DNA from: JBFWWW01 sp050245975
Lineage (GTDB): Bacteria; Pseudomonadota; Alphaproteobacteria; Rhizobiales; Hyphomicrobiaceae
Length of the DNA: 9,899 bases
Assembly (NCBI GenBank): GCA_050245975.1
Contig: JBFWWW010000150.1
Span: 1-9,899 of the forward strand
Direction: 5' to 3'
Shown here: positions 1-6,397 of the stretch, in pieces
How positions within the stretch are numbered: position 1 is the first letter of the stretch
Layout of the letters: each line of letters begins with the position of its first letter
Notes under the pieces: model-generated
The model's input: only the letters and a program-made list of their open reading frames with translations
Told to the model about the DNA's origin: nothing
Databases searched by the model: none
Program-made: the position numbers and the translations under genes

Positions 1-83
1 GGCGAAATCTGCCCGCCGCCGTCCTACAGCGAACCGCTCCCTGTGACGACCCGAAAAGTGGTCTGGGGAGCCCCGCGCGTTCG

Positions 84-359
84 TCACGGCTCATCAATAA
101 GCCGCGTCAACTCGCGGGCGACCGAGTCGGCCTCCTCGAACCGCTGCGTGTCGCAGTGGTCCTCCATCAGCGACAGCAGGGCCTCGATGCGGTCGAGCTG
201 TGCTTCGCTCAGATTGCGGCCTTCCGCCCGCTCGGCGAGGGTCAAGGCCTCCTTGAGGCAGGTATCGGCCCTCGCAAACGCATCCTGGGCAGGTGCGGTC
301 CCGGCGGCTGCGGCGGCAACAAGTCCGCCGGCAAAGAACAGCGTGGCGTGACGATGCAT
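84..359 (-). CDS. Small predicted exported protein, function unknown
   Basis: Encodes 91 residues that I do not recognise as a named family. The N-terminus looks like a Sec signal peptide: short basic MHRH start, hydrophobic Ala/Gly/Phe-rich core at residues 5-20, and a likely cleavage site after Ala24 (APA before Gln). The remaining ~67 residues look mostly helical and charged, with two cysteines, Cys34 (DTCLKEA) and Cys69 (DHCDTQR), that could form a disulfide in the periplasm. The start is supported by GGAGG (minus strand, 364-368) four bases before the ATG. It lies 83 bp downstream of gph on the same strand, so it may be read through from gph, although no promoter or terminator is clear in the gap. 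The SD plus signal peptide argue that it is real; the function is open. Confidence 0.72.
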   Translation of the reverse strand: MHRHATLFFAGGLVAAAAAGTAPAQDAFARADTCLKEALTLAERAEGRNLSEAQLDRIEALLSLMEDHCDTQRFEEADSVARELTRLIDEP

Positions 360-442
360 CTCGCCTCCGGCGGCGACTGGCCCTGGTGATGGTCCCGAGG
401 TGCTATCGGCGCTGAATATGGCGGATGCGCGACGCGGCGTGG

Positions 443-1135
443 CTATGCCCTGAGCACTCCGGCGAGCGCCTGCGGGAACTCGCCGTAACCCTCGATGACG
501 GCGTCGGGAGCGAACGTCGCAACCGGTTCCGGCGTGTAGCCGAACGTGACGCCGATCACAGGCAGGCTGGCGGCGCGGGCGGTGGCGACATCGATCTCGC
601 TGTCGCCGACCATGACGGCGCGCGCGCTGCTGCCGCCCGCCAGGTCGATGGCCCCGAGCAGATGGCGTGCGTCTGGCTTGTGATGGGGAAACGTATCGCG
701 ACCCGCAGTGCCGTCGAACAGCGGGGACATGTCGAGCAGGTCGAGCAGGCGCAGTGTCAGCGCGGCGGGTTTGTTGGTGCAGACGGCGAGGCGCGCGCCT
801 GCGGATCGCAGCGCGACCAGCAGCTCGCGGACGTGCGGAAACGGGCGGCTCAGGTCCGCAATGGTCTCAGCATAATGAACGAGAAAGGCAGCATGCAGTA
901 CATCGATGTCGCTCGACGCAAGATGCCGGCCGCGATGTGCGAGCCCGGTCTCGATCATCGCCCGCGATCCGTAGCTGATGATCGGGTGCAGGATGGCATC
1001 CGGCACGGCCTCGACCCCCGCAGACACGAGGATGTGATTGGCGGTCCGGATCAGGTCGGGGGCTGTGTCGACCAGCGTTCCGTCGAGATCGAAAACGATG
1101 GTGGCGCCGCGGACATCGGGAAGTTGAAGTGTCAC
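443..1135 (-). CDS. gph: Phosphoglycolate phosphatase (HAD superfamily)
   Basis: Hydrolyses 2-phosphoglycolate to glycolate and phosphate, salvaging the product of DNA 3'-end repair or Rubisco oxygenation; cytoplasmic and Mg-dependent. All four HAD motifs are visible in the 230 residues: motif I DLDGT at 16-20 (nucleophile Asp16, acid/base Asp18), motif II Thr120 in VCTNKP, motif III Lys153 in HKPD, and motif IV GDSEID at 177-182 (Asp178, Asp182). A helical cap domain sits at about residues 25-95, as in Gph proteins, and the length is normal. The start is GTG at 1135, the only plausible start before motif I, with only a weak upstream SD-like AGG. It is divergent from gabD across a 117-bp gap. 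Other HAD phosphatases with this cap (pyrophosphatase PpaX, beta-phosphoglucomutase) are less likely given DLDGTLVDTAPDL, which is typical of Gph. Confidence 0.9.
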   Translation of the reverse strand: MTLQLPDVRGATIVFDLDGTLVDTAPDLIRTANHILVSAGVEAVPDAILHPIISYGSRAMIETGLAHRGRHLASSDIDVLHAAFLVHYAETIADLSRPFPHVRELLVALRSAGARLAVCTNKPAALTLRLLDLLDMSPLFDGTAGRDTFPHHKPDARHLLGAIDLAGGSSARAVMVGDSEIDVATARAASLPVIGVTFGYTPEPVATFAPDAVIEGYGEFPQALAGVLRA

Positions 1136-1165
1136 GGGCCGAACCTAGTCGGCTTCGCGCGCGCT

Positions 1166-1207
1166 GTCATCTTGCCTGTCGCCGGAATGCGGCCTAGACA
1201 GGATGAC
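1166..1207. repeat. Multi-part inverted repeat in the gph/gabD divergent region
   Basis: Nested arms seen directly: GTCAT 1166-1170 with ATGAC 1203-1207; CCTGTC 1175-1180 with GACAGG 1197-1202; GCCG 1181-1184 with CGGC 1190-1193, around a GAATG loop. A 4-base bulge on the left arm and CTA on the right interrupt an otherwise 15-bp hairpin. It overlaps the best promoter candidate for gabD, so it could be an operator (dyad CCTGTC-N16-GACAGG) or a folded leader. The role is inferred. Confidence 0.4.
1172..1200 (+). promoter_or_regulatory. Weak sigma70-like promoter candidate for gabD
   Basis: TTGCCT at 1172-1177 (within CTTGCCT, resembling the alphaproteobacterial CTTG -35) is separated by exactly 17 bp from TAGACA at 1195-1200. 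The -10 is a poor match to TATAAT. The transcript would begin about 45 bp before the gabD start. Position and spacing are the main support. Confidence 0.28.
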
Positions 1208-1237
1208 GAGCCATATCCGAGCCCGCCGACGGGCGCG

Positions 1238-1244
1238 AAGGAGG
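1238..1244 (+). promoter_or_regulatory. Strong ribosome binding site fixing the gabD start
   Basis: AAGGAGG lies 8 bases before the ATG at 1253. The reading frame is open far upstream (to 425), but that part lies opposite gph and looks unlike any dehydrogenase. This SD decides the start. Confidence 0.85.
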
Positions 1245-1252
1245 CAAATCCC

Positions 1253-2695
1253 ATGGATAAGCAAACGATCAGCCTGCTGCGTACGCAGTGTTATGTCGAC
1301 GGCCAATGGGTCGGCGAGCCGAGCCTTGCCGTGACCGATCCGGCGACCGGCAGCACCGTCGCCAAGGTTCCCATGCTGGACGGGAAGGCGACCCGCCTCG
1401 CCATCGCAGCCGCCGAGCGCGCCCTGCCGGCGTGGTCGAAGATGCTGGCCAAGGATCGCGCGCGAATCCTGCGGCGCTGGTACGACCTCATGGTCGAGCA
1501 CGCCGACGAGCTGGCGCTGCTGATGACGCGCGAACAGGGCAAGCCGCTGGCCGAGGCCAAGGGCGAGGTGCTCTACGCCGCATCGTTCATCGAATTCTTT
1601 TCCGAAGAGGCCAAGCGCATCTACGGCGAGACGATTCCGACGCCGAAGGCCGATGCCCGCATCGTCTGCATCAAGCAGCCGGTCGGCGTCGTGGCGGCGA
1701 TCACGCCGTGGAATTTCCCCGCTGCCATGATCACGCGCAAGGCAGGCCCCGCTCTCGCCGTCGGCTGCACGATCATCGTCAAGCCCGCATCCGAGACGCC
1801 GCTGACGGCGCTGGCACTGGCCGAGCTCGGAGAGCGCGCCGGTATTCCGAAGGGCGTGCTCAATGTCATCACGGGGCGCGCCAGCGTCATCGGCGCGGAG
1901 CTGACCGCGAGCGATGCGGTGCGCATGCTGACCTTTACCGGGTCGACCGAGATCGGGCGGGTTCTGATGTCGGAATGCGCGCCCACCATCAAGAAGCTCG
2001 GGCTCGAGCTCGGCGGCAATGCGCCGTTCATTGTTTTTGACGATGCCGACCTGCCGAAGGCCGTGCAGGGCGCGATGGCCTCCAAGTATCGCAATGCCGG
2101 GCAGACCTGCGTGTGCGCCAACCGCATCTACGTGCAGGACGGCGTCTACGACAAATTTGCCGAGCTGCTCGCTGCCGAGGTGAAGAAGCTCAAGGTCGGG
2201 CCGGGCACGGAATCGGGCGTCTCGACGGGGCCGCTCATCAACATGGCGGCCGTCGAGAAGGTCGAGGAGCATATCGCGGACGCGACCGGGAAGGGTGCCA
2301 AGGTCGTCATCGGCGGCAAGCGCCACAAACTCGGCGGCAACTTCTTCGAGCCCACCGTGCTGACCGGGGTCACGACCGAGATGAAGGTGGCGCGCGAGGA
2401 AACCTTCGGGCCCGTGGCGCCGCTGTTCCGCTTCAAGACCGAGGAAGAGGCGATCAAGCTCGCCAACGACACGGAGTTCGGCCTCGCCGCCTATTTCTAT
2501 TCGCGCGACATCGGGCGCTGCTGGCGCGTGGGAGAGGGCCTCGAGTACGGCATCATCGGCATCAACGAGGGGATCATCTCCAACGAGGTGGCTCCCTTCG
2601 GCGGCGTGAAGCAGAGCGGTCTTGGCCGCGAAGGGTCGCACCACGGCGTCGAGGAATACCTCGAGATCAAGTACATGCTCATGGGCGGCGTCTAG
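1253..2695 (+). CDS. gabD: Succinate-semialdehyde dehydrogenase (NADP+ type)
   Basis: Oxidises succinate semialdehyde to succinate, the last step of GABA/4-aminobutyrate degradation into the TCA cycle; cytoplasmic. The 480-residue length matches bacterial GabD. Aldehyde dehydrogenase landmarks: PWNFP at 152-156 (oxyanion Asn154), VKPASETP from 176 (cofactor-binding Lys177), general base Glu252 in LELGG, catalytic Cys286 in NAGQTCVCANR, EETFGP at 382-387, and NEVAPFGG at 444-451. The second cysteine, Cys288, and the C-terminal GLGREGS...YLEIKYM are hallmarks of the GabD branch. KPAS-type residues after Lys177 fit NADP+ preference. Alternative substrates such as glutarate semialdehyde are possible within the family. 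It stands alone between divergent gph and the rpiA operon, with its own strong SD and a terminator 47 bp after the stop. No GABA aminotransferase gene is present in the window. Confidence 0.93.
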   Translation: MDKQTISLLRTQCYVDGQWVGEPSLAVTDPATGSTVAKVPMLDGKATRLAIAAAERALPAWSKMLAKDRARILRRWYDLMVEHADELALLMTREQGKPLAEAKGEVLYAASFIEFFSEEAKRIYGETIPTPKADARIVCIKQPVGVVAAITPWNFPAAMITRKAGPALAVGCTIIVKPASETPLTALALAELGERAGIPKGVLNVITGRASVIGAELTASDAVRMLTFTGSTEIGRVLMSECAPTIKKLGLELGGNAPFIVFDDADLPKAVQGAMASKYRNAGQTCVCANRIYVQDGVYDKFAELLAAEVKKLKVGPGTESGVSTGPLINMAAVEKVEEHIADATGKGAKVVIGGKRHKLGGNFFEPTVLTGVTTEMKVAREETFGPVAPLFRFKTEEEAIKLANDTEFGLAAYFYSRDIGRCWRVGEGLEYGIIGINEGIISNEVAPFGGVKQSGLGREGSHHGVEEYLEIKYMLMGGV

Positions 2696-2742
2696 CCGTC
2701 CGAGAGAACCCGGTCGCGCCGGGGCGGACAAGGCCGGCCGGC

Positions 2743-2785
2743 AAGCCGTGGACGCGAGGCCAAAAAGCGTCCACGGCTTCATTTT
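2743..2785 (+). terminator. Rho-independent terminator after gabD
   Basis: A perfect 13-bp stem (2743-2755 with 2767-2779; AAGCCGTGGACGC and its reverse complement) closes an 11-base loop, GAGGCCAAAAA, and is followed by CATTTT. The T tract is short and starts two bases late, so termination may be partial. It separates gabD from the rpiA operon. Confidence 0.75.
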
Positions 2786-2839
2786 GCCAACGGGACGTGC
2801 AAGACGAGGCGCATCGGCAGCAGGGGACGGGCAGGGACG

Positions 2840-3544
2840 ATGAGTGCAGACGAGTGGAAGAGACAGGCGGCGGAGCGTGCTCTCGCGCTGATCGAGACAG
2901 GCATGAAGGTGGGTCTCGGCACGGGGTCGACGGCGGCACGTTTCGTCGATCTGCTCGGCGCCAAGGTGCAGGCCGGATTGCGCGTCACCTGTGTTCCGAC
3001 ATCGGAAGAGACGGCCACGCGGGCGCGCAAGCTGGGAATTGCTCTGGCCACGCTCGAGGAGCTGCCGCAACTCGACCTGACGGTGGACGGCGCCGACGAG
3101 GTCGATGACCGCCTGCGCCTGATCAAGGGCGGCGGCGGGGCGCTGCTGCGCGAAAAGATCGTGGCCGCGGCCTCGTCCCGGATGGTCGTGATCGCGGACG
3201 CGTCAAAGCATGTGGCGGCGCTGGGCGCGTTCGGCATCCCGGTCGAGGTGGTCCGCTTCGGCCTTGCCGCCACGCGCCGGCTGATGGAGCAGAGGGCGGC
3301 CGAGGCCGGGTGCCGGGGCGAGATGCGCCTGCGCGCGGCCAAGGACGGGACGCCGTTCGTAACCGATAACGGCAATTACATCCTGGATTGCGCCTTCGGC
3401 GTGCTGAAATCGCCGGAGGCCCTGGACGATGGGCTGCGGAGCGTTCCCGGCGTGGTCGAGACCGGTCTGTTCCTGGGGCTGGCGACGGCGGCCATCATAG
3501 CAGGGCCCAGCGGGATCACGACGATCACGCCGGCAACGGACTAG
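2840..3544 (+). CDS. rpiA: Ribose-5-phosphate isomerase A
   Basis: Interconverts ribose 5-phosphate and ribulose 5-phosphate in the non-oxidative pentose phosphate pathway. The 234 residues carry the full RpiA signature set: GTGST at 27-31 (phosphate loop), DGADE at 83-87, KGGGGALLREK at 96-106 with the probable catalytic Glu105, ADASK at 119-123, VTDNGN at 174-179, and PGVVETGLF at 203-211. Length and domain order are normal. ATG 2840 is the natural start because the helix before GTGST begins here. The SD is not ideal (AGGGGA 12 bases upstream, AGGGA 2 bases upstream). It is the first gene after the gabD terminator and starts a tight run with the DUF2059 gene and gor. No convincing -10 is visible in the 55 bp between the terminator and the ATG. 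Confidence 0.95.
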   Translation: MSADEWKRQAAERALALIETGMKVGLGTGSTAARFVDLLGAKVQAGLRVTCVPTSEETATRARKLGIALATLEELPQLDLTVDGADEVDDRLRLIKGGGGALLREKIVAAASSRMVVIADASKHVAALGAFGIPVEVVRFGLAATRRLMEQRAAEAGCRGEMRLRAAKDGTPFVTDNGNYILDCAFGVLKSPEALDDGLRSVPGVVETGLFLGLATAAIIAGPSGITTITPATD

Positions 3545-3547
3545 AGC

Positions 3548-3551
3548 GGAG
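3548..3551 (+). promoter_or_regulatory. Ribosome binding site selecting ATG 3560 for the DUF2059 gene
   Basis: GGAG sits 8 bases before ATG 3560. The alternative in-frame GTG at 3551 overlaps this motif and so cannot use it, which favours the ATG. Confidence 0.55.
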
Positions 3552-3559
3552 TGCGGCGA

Positions 3560-4126
3560 ATGCGGATGCAATTCGATGCGGGAAGCCGGCGCAACGGCCG
3601 GCGTGCGGCTGCCGGTGGCATGCTGATGCTGCTCGCCGCGGTCGTGGGCCTGCCGGCGCCGCTTCAGGCGCAGGGCGGCCAGGCTGCTCAAGGCAGCGAA
3701 CAGACACCGGAGCCCGGACGGCTGGCTGCGGCGAAGGACCTGATGCAGGCCATCGGCCTCGACAAACAGTTCGAGCAGGCGCTGCCGCTGCTGGCCGGAC
3801 AGATGCGCCAGAGCTTCATCAGTGTCGTTCCCGACAAGGCCAAGGAGATCGAGGCCGTCTTCGAATTTCTGCTGCCGCGGCTGACCAGCCGCCGTGCCCA
3901 GCTTCTCGACAAGATCGCCGAACTCTATGCGCGCAAGCTGAGCGAGGACGACCTGCGCACCGCGGCGTCCTTCTATCGTTCGCCGGCGGGCGCACGGTTC
4001 ATCGCCATGCAGCCCGAGCTGATGCGCGAGGGCATGGTGCTCGGCCAGCGCTGGGGGGAGGCCATCGGCCGCGAGCTGGAAGAGGAGGTGAAGATCGAGC
4101 TGAAAAAGCGCGGCGTCGATCTTTAG
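3560..4126 (+). CDS. DUF2059 domain protein, predicted exported
   Basis: Encodes 188 residues. A basic N-terminus (RRNGRR, 10-15) is followed by a hydrophobic stretch at about 17-33 and a likely signal-peptidase site near Ala37 (LQA before Gln), predicting a periplasmic product. A Gln/Ala-rich linker leads into an all-helical domain at about 55-188. The segment LSEDDLRTAASFYRSPAG (127-144) matches the conserved core of DUF2059, a family of unknown function common in Proteobacteria. No catalytic residue or cysteine is seen. It starts 15 bp after rpiA and ends 15 bp before gor, so it is very likely co-transcribed with both. That position links it by context to redox or central metabolism, but its role is unknown. 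GTG 3551 is an alternative start adding three residues. Confidence 0.88.
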   Translation: MRMQFDAGSRRNGRRAAAGGMLMLLAAVVGLPAPLQAQGGQAAQGSEQTPEPGRLAAAKDLMQAIGLDKQFEQALPLLAGQMRQSFISVVPDKAKEIEAVFEFLLPRLTSRRAQLLDKIAELYARKLSEDDLRTAASFYRSPAGARFIAMQPELMREGMVLGQRWGEAIGRELEEEVKIELKKRGVDL

Positions 4127-4141
4127 GAAGGGGGTGGCCGG

Positions 4142-5542
4142 ATGGCATCTGACAGCGAGTTCGATCTCTTCGTCATTGGTGGCGGGTCGGGTGGCGTGCG
4201 CGCGGCACGCATCGCGGCGGGACACGGCGCGCGGGTCGCCATCGCCGAGGAATACCGGTACGGCGGCACGTGTGTGATCCGCGGCTGCGTGCCGAAGAAG
4301 CTGCTCGTTTATGCGTCCCGCTTCAGAGACGAGTTCGAGGATGCCGCCGGGTTCGGCTGGACCGTGCCGCCGACACGGTTCGACTGGCCCACGCTCATCG
4401 CCAACAAGGACAAGGAAATCACGCGGCTTGAAGGCGCCTACCGGCAGACGCTCGCCCGGGCAGGTGTCACCATGTTCGACGGGCGGGCCGTGCTGGTGGA
4501 CCGCAATACCGTCGCAGTCGGCGACAAGAAGGTCCGGGCAAAGACGATTTTGATCGCGACCGGCGGCTATCCCTTCAAGCCGGACATCCCCGGCGCCGAG
4601 CACGCGATCACGTCAAACGAAGCATTCCACCTCCGGAAATTTCCCGATCGGATCGCCATCGTCGGCGGCGGCTATATCGCCGTGGAGTTCGCGTGCATTT
4701 TCGCGGGCCTCGGCGCGGCCGTGACGCTCGTCTACCGGGGCGAGCAGATTTTGCGCGGATTCGACAGCGATCTGCGCGATGGTGTTGCGGAGGACATGCG
4801 CGCGCGCGGCATCGATATCAGGCTCGGCTCGGATATCGCGGCCATTGACGCCGACGGCGCCGGCTATCGCATCAGGTTGCGCGACGATACGCGGCTCGAG
4901 GTCAGCCAGGTCATGTACGCCACCGGGCGCAAGCCGACCACGTCCGGATTGGGCCTCGACACCGTCGGCGTTCGCGTCGGCAGCAAGGGCGAGATCGTGG
5001 TCGACGAGGACTCGCGCTCGTCCGTCCCCAGCATCTATGCCGTTGGCGACGTGACGGACCGGGTGAACCTCACCCCCGTCGCGATCCGGGAAGGGCACGC
5101 TTTTGCCGACAGCGTCTTTGGCGGCCGGCGCTGGACGGTGAACCACAAGATCATTCCCACCGGCGTCTTCACGACGCCCGAGATCGGTACGGTCGGCTTG
5201 TCCGAGGATGCGGCGCGCGCTGCCGGCCGCAGGATCGACATCTACAAGTCGCGCTTCCGGCCGCTCAAGGCGACGTTGTCCGGCCGGCAGGAGCGCATGC
5301 TGCTGAAGCTCGTAGTCGATGCCGAAACCGATGCTGTTCTCGGCTGCCACGTGCTGGGTGCGGATGCGGCCGAGATCGTGCAGATGGCGGCCATCGCGCT
5401 CGGCATGGGGGCAACCAAGGCGCAGTTCGATGCGACCATGGCGCTGCATCCCAGCGCGGCGGAGGAGATCGTGACGATGCGCGAGAAGTGGCAGCCGCCC
5501 CAGGACGGACCGCCGGCGCGCCCCGTGCCGTCCCGCGCGTGA
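4142..5542 (+). CDS. gor: Glutathione-disulfide reductase
   Basis: A cytoplasmic FAD enzyme that reduces GSSG to two GSH with NADPH. The 466-residue length is typical. Order: FAD-binding GGGSGG at 13-18; redox-active disulfide Cys44/Cys49 in GGTCVIRGCVPKK, the alphaproteobacterial/plant form of the motif; NADPH Rossmann motif GGGYIA at 175-180; Arg199 and Arg205, equivalent to the Arg pair that gives E. coli Gor its NADPH preference; second FAD motif YAVGDVT at 299-305; dimer-interface HPSAAEE at 436-442 supplying the acid/base His436 and Glu441. The usual Thr of HPT is Ser here, a mild change. The C-terminus has a ~17-residue Pro-rich tail. GGAAGGGGG upstream provides the SD. It is last in the rpiA-DUF2059-gor run. 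Lipoamide dehydrogenase, mercuric reductase and trypanothione reductase are excluded by the VIRGCVPKK motif and the Arg pair. Confidence 0.95.
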   Translation: MASDSEFDLFVIGGGSGGVRAARIAAGHGARVAIAEEYRYGGTCVIRGCVPKKLLVYASRFRDEFEDAAGFGWTVPPTRFDWPTLIANKDKEITRLEGAYRQTLARAGVTMFDGRAVLVDRNTVAVGDKKVRAKTILIATGGYPFKPDIPGAEHAITSNEAFHLRKFPDRIAIVGGGYIAVEFACIFAGLGAAVTLVYRGEQILRGFDSDLRDGVAEDMRARGIDIRLGSDIAAIDADGAGYRIRLRDDTRLEVSQVMYATGRKPTTSGLGLDTVGVRVGSKGEIVVDEDSRSSVPSIYAVGDVTDRVNLTPVAIREGHAFADSVFGGRRWTVNHKIIPTGVFTTPEIGTVGLSEDAARAAGRRIDIYKSRFRPLKATLSGRQERMLLKLVVDAETDAVLGCHVLGADAAEIVQMAAIALGMGATKAQFDATMALHPSAAEEIVTMREKWQPPQDGPPARPVPSRA

Positions 5543-5552
5543 GCGTCGCGGC

Positions 5553-5581
5553 TTGAAGGGACGGGCACTTGGTCCTATAGG
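5553..5581 (+). promoter_or_regulatory. Sigma70-like promoter for the SDR-yceI unit
   Basis: TTGAAG at 5553-5558 (preceded by C, giving CTTGA) and TATAGG at 5576-5581 are exactly 17 bp apart, each matching 4 of 6 consensus bases. Transcription would start near 5588, leaving a leader of about 29 bases before ATG 5617. It lies just after the gor stop. Confidence 0.5.
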
Positions 5582-5601
5582 TCGCCGCTGACCGGATGCA
5601 C

Positions 5602-5607
5602 AAGGAA
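5602..5607 (+). promoter_or_regulatory. Ribosome binding site deciding the SDR start
   Basis: AAGGAA is 9 bases before ATG 5617. The earlier in-frame ATG at 5596 has no SD and would lie only about 8 bases from the predicted transcription start, so 5617 is preferred. Confidence 0.55.
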
Positions 5608-5616
5608 CACGCGGAC

Positions 5617-6372
5617 ATGGGGCGTCTCGATGGGCGGATCGCGCTCGTCACCGGGGCCGGCAACGGGCTCGGCAATGCCGTGGCTCGCCGCCTGGCGGCC
5701 GAGGGTGCGGCGGTCTACGTGACCGATGCGGATGCCGCGGCCGCCGAGCGTGCGGCGGGTGAGATCTGCTCTGCCGGGGGGATGGCGTCCGGGGCCGCGA
5801 TGGACGTCTCGCGCGGACAGGATGTGGCGGCGGTGTTCCGGCGCGTGTCCTCGGAGCGGGGCAAGCTCGACATCATCGTCAACAATGCCGGCATCAACGT
5901 GCGCGGGGACTTCCGGCACATGAGCGATGCCGACTGGGTGCGTATCCGCGACGTCAACCTGGACGGCGTGGTGCGGGTGGCGCGCGAGGGGTTCGAGCTG
6001 CTGCGGCTGTCGGGGCGCGGCTCGCTCGTCAACATCGCCTCGATCATGGCGCACCGCGCCTTGCGCCAGCTCACCGCCTATTCGGCGACCAAGGGCGCGG
6101 TTGCGGCTTTGACGCGCGGTCTGGCGGTCGAATACGCGCCCTTCAACATCCGGGTGAACACGGTTTCTCCGGGGTTCGTCGAAACGGCGTTGACCGAGCG
6201 CGCACTGCGGAACCCAGGCATCAAGAAGGCGTTGCTCGACAGCACGCCGCTGCGCCGGTTCGGCCTGGCGGAGGAGATCGCGGCAGCGGCCGTGTTCCTG
6301 GCGAGCGACGAGGCGAGCTATATCACGGGCGCCGAGCTTGCCGTGGACGGCGGCATGTCGGCGGGTCTGTGA
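5617..6372 (+). CDS. Short-chain dehydrogenase/reductase, classical SDR
   Basis: An NAD(P)-dependent oxidoreductase of 251 residues, the usual length for classical SDRs such as FabG-like 3-oxoacyl reductases and sugar or alcohol dehydrogenases. Motifs: cofactor loop TGAGNGLG at 12-19; Asp37 at the end of the second strand (YVTDAD), suggesting NAD(H) over NADP(H); NNAG at 89-92; catalytic tetrad Asn114, Ser142 (NIASI), Tyr155 and Lys159 (YSATK); PG at 185-186; and a C-terminal YITGAELAVDGG. The substrate cannot be told from sequence; the Asp at the end of the second strand argues against a dedicated NADPH-dependent FabG. Translation from ATG 5596 would add MHKEHAD, which is not needed for the fold. 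It begins 74 bp after gor with its own promoter candidate and is followed after 25 bp by the yceI-family gene, suggesting a two-gene operon. Confidence 0.88.
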   Translation: MGRLDGRIALVTGAGNGLGNAVARRLAAEGAAVYVTDADAAAAERAAGEICSAGGMASGAAMDVSRGQDVAAVFRRVSSERGKLDIIVNNAGINVRGDFRHMSDADWVRIRDVNLDGVVRVAREGFELLRLSGRGSLVNIASIMAHRALRQLTAYSATKGAVAALTRGLAVEYAPFNIRVNTVSPGFVETALTERALRNPGIKKALLDSTPLRRFGLAEEIAAAAVFLASDEASYITGAELAVDGGMSAGL

Positions 6373-6397
6373 CTGAACAAGCAAGGGTATCCTGAGC

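Noticed and set aside
2..46. Possible C-terminus of a plus-strand gene ending in TGA at 44-46
   Set aside because: Only 14 codons are visible, with an Arg-rich low-information sequence; other frames are equally open, so it cannot be distinguished from chance.
425..1252. In-frame upstream extension of gabD by 276 codons
   Set aside because: The extension lies opposite gph, has no dehydrogenase similarity, and an AAGGAGG site places the start at 1253.
1145..3070. Minus-strand open frame of about 641 codons opposite gabD and rpiA
   Set aside because: It spans two well-supported genes, the terminator and intergenic DNA on the other strand, with low-complexity Arg/Ala/Leu/Asp composition; it is a shadow of gabD.
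3203..4603. Minus-strand open frame of 466 codons across rpiA, DUF2059 and gor
   Set aside because: It crosses three real genes and their gaps on the other strand and has no recognisable domain.
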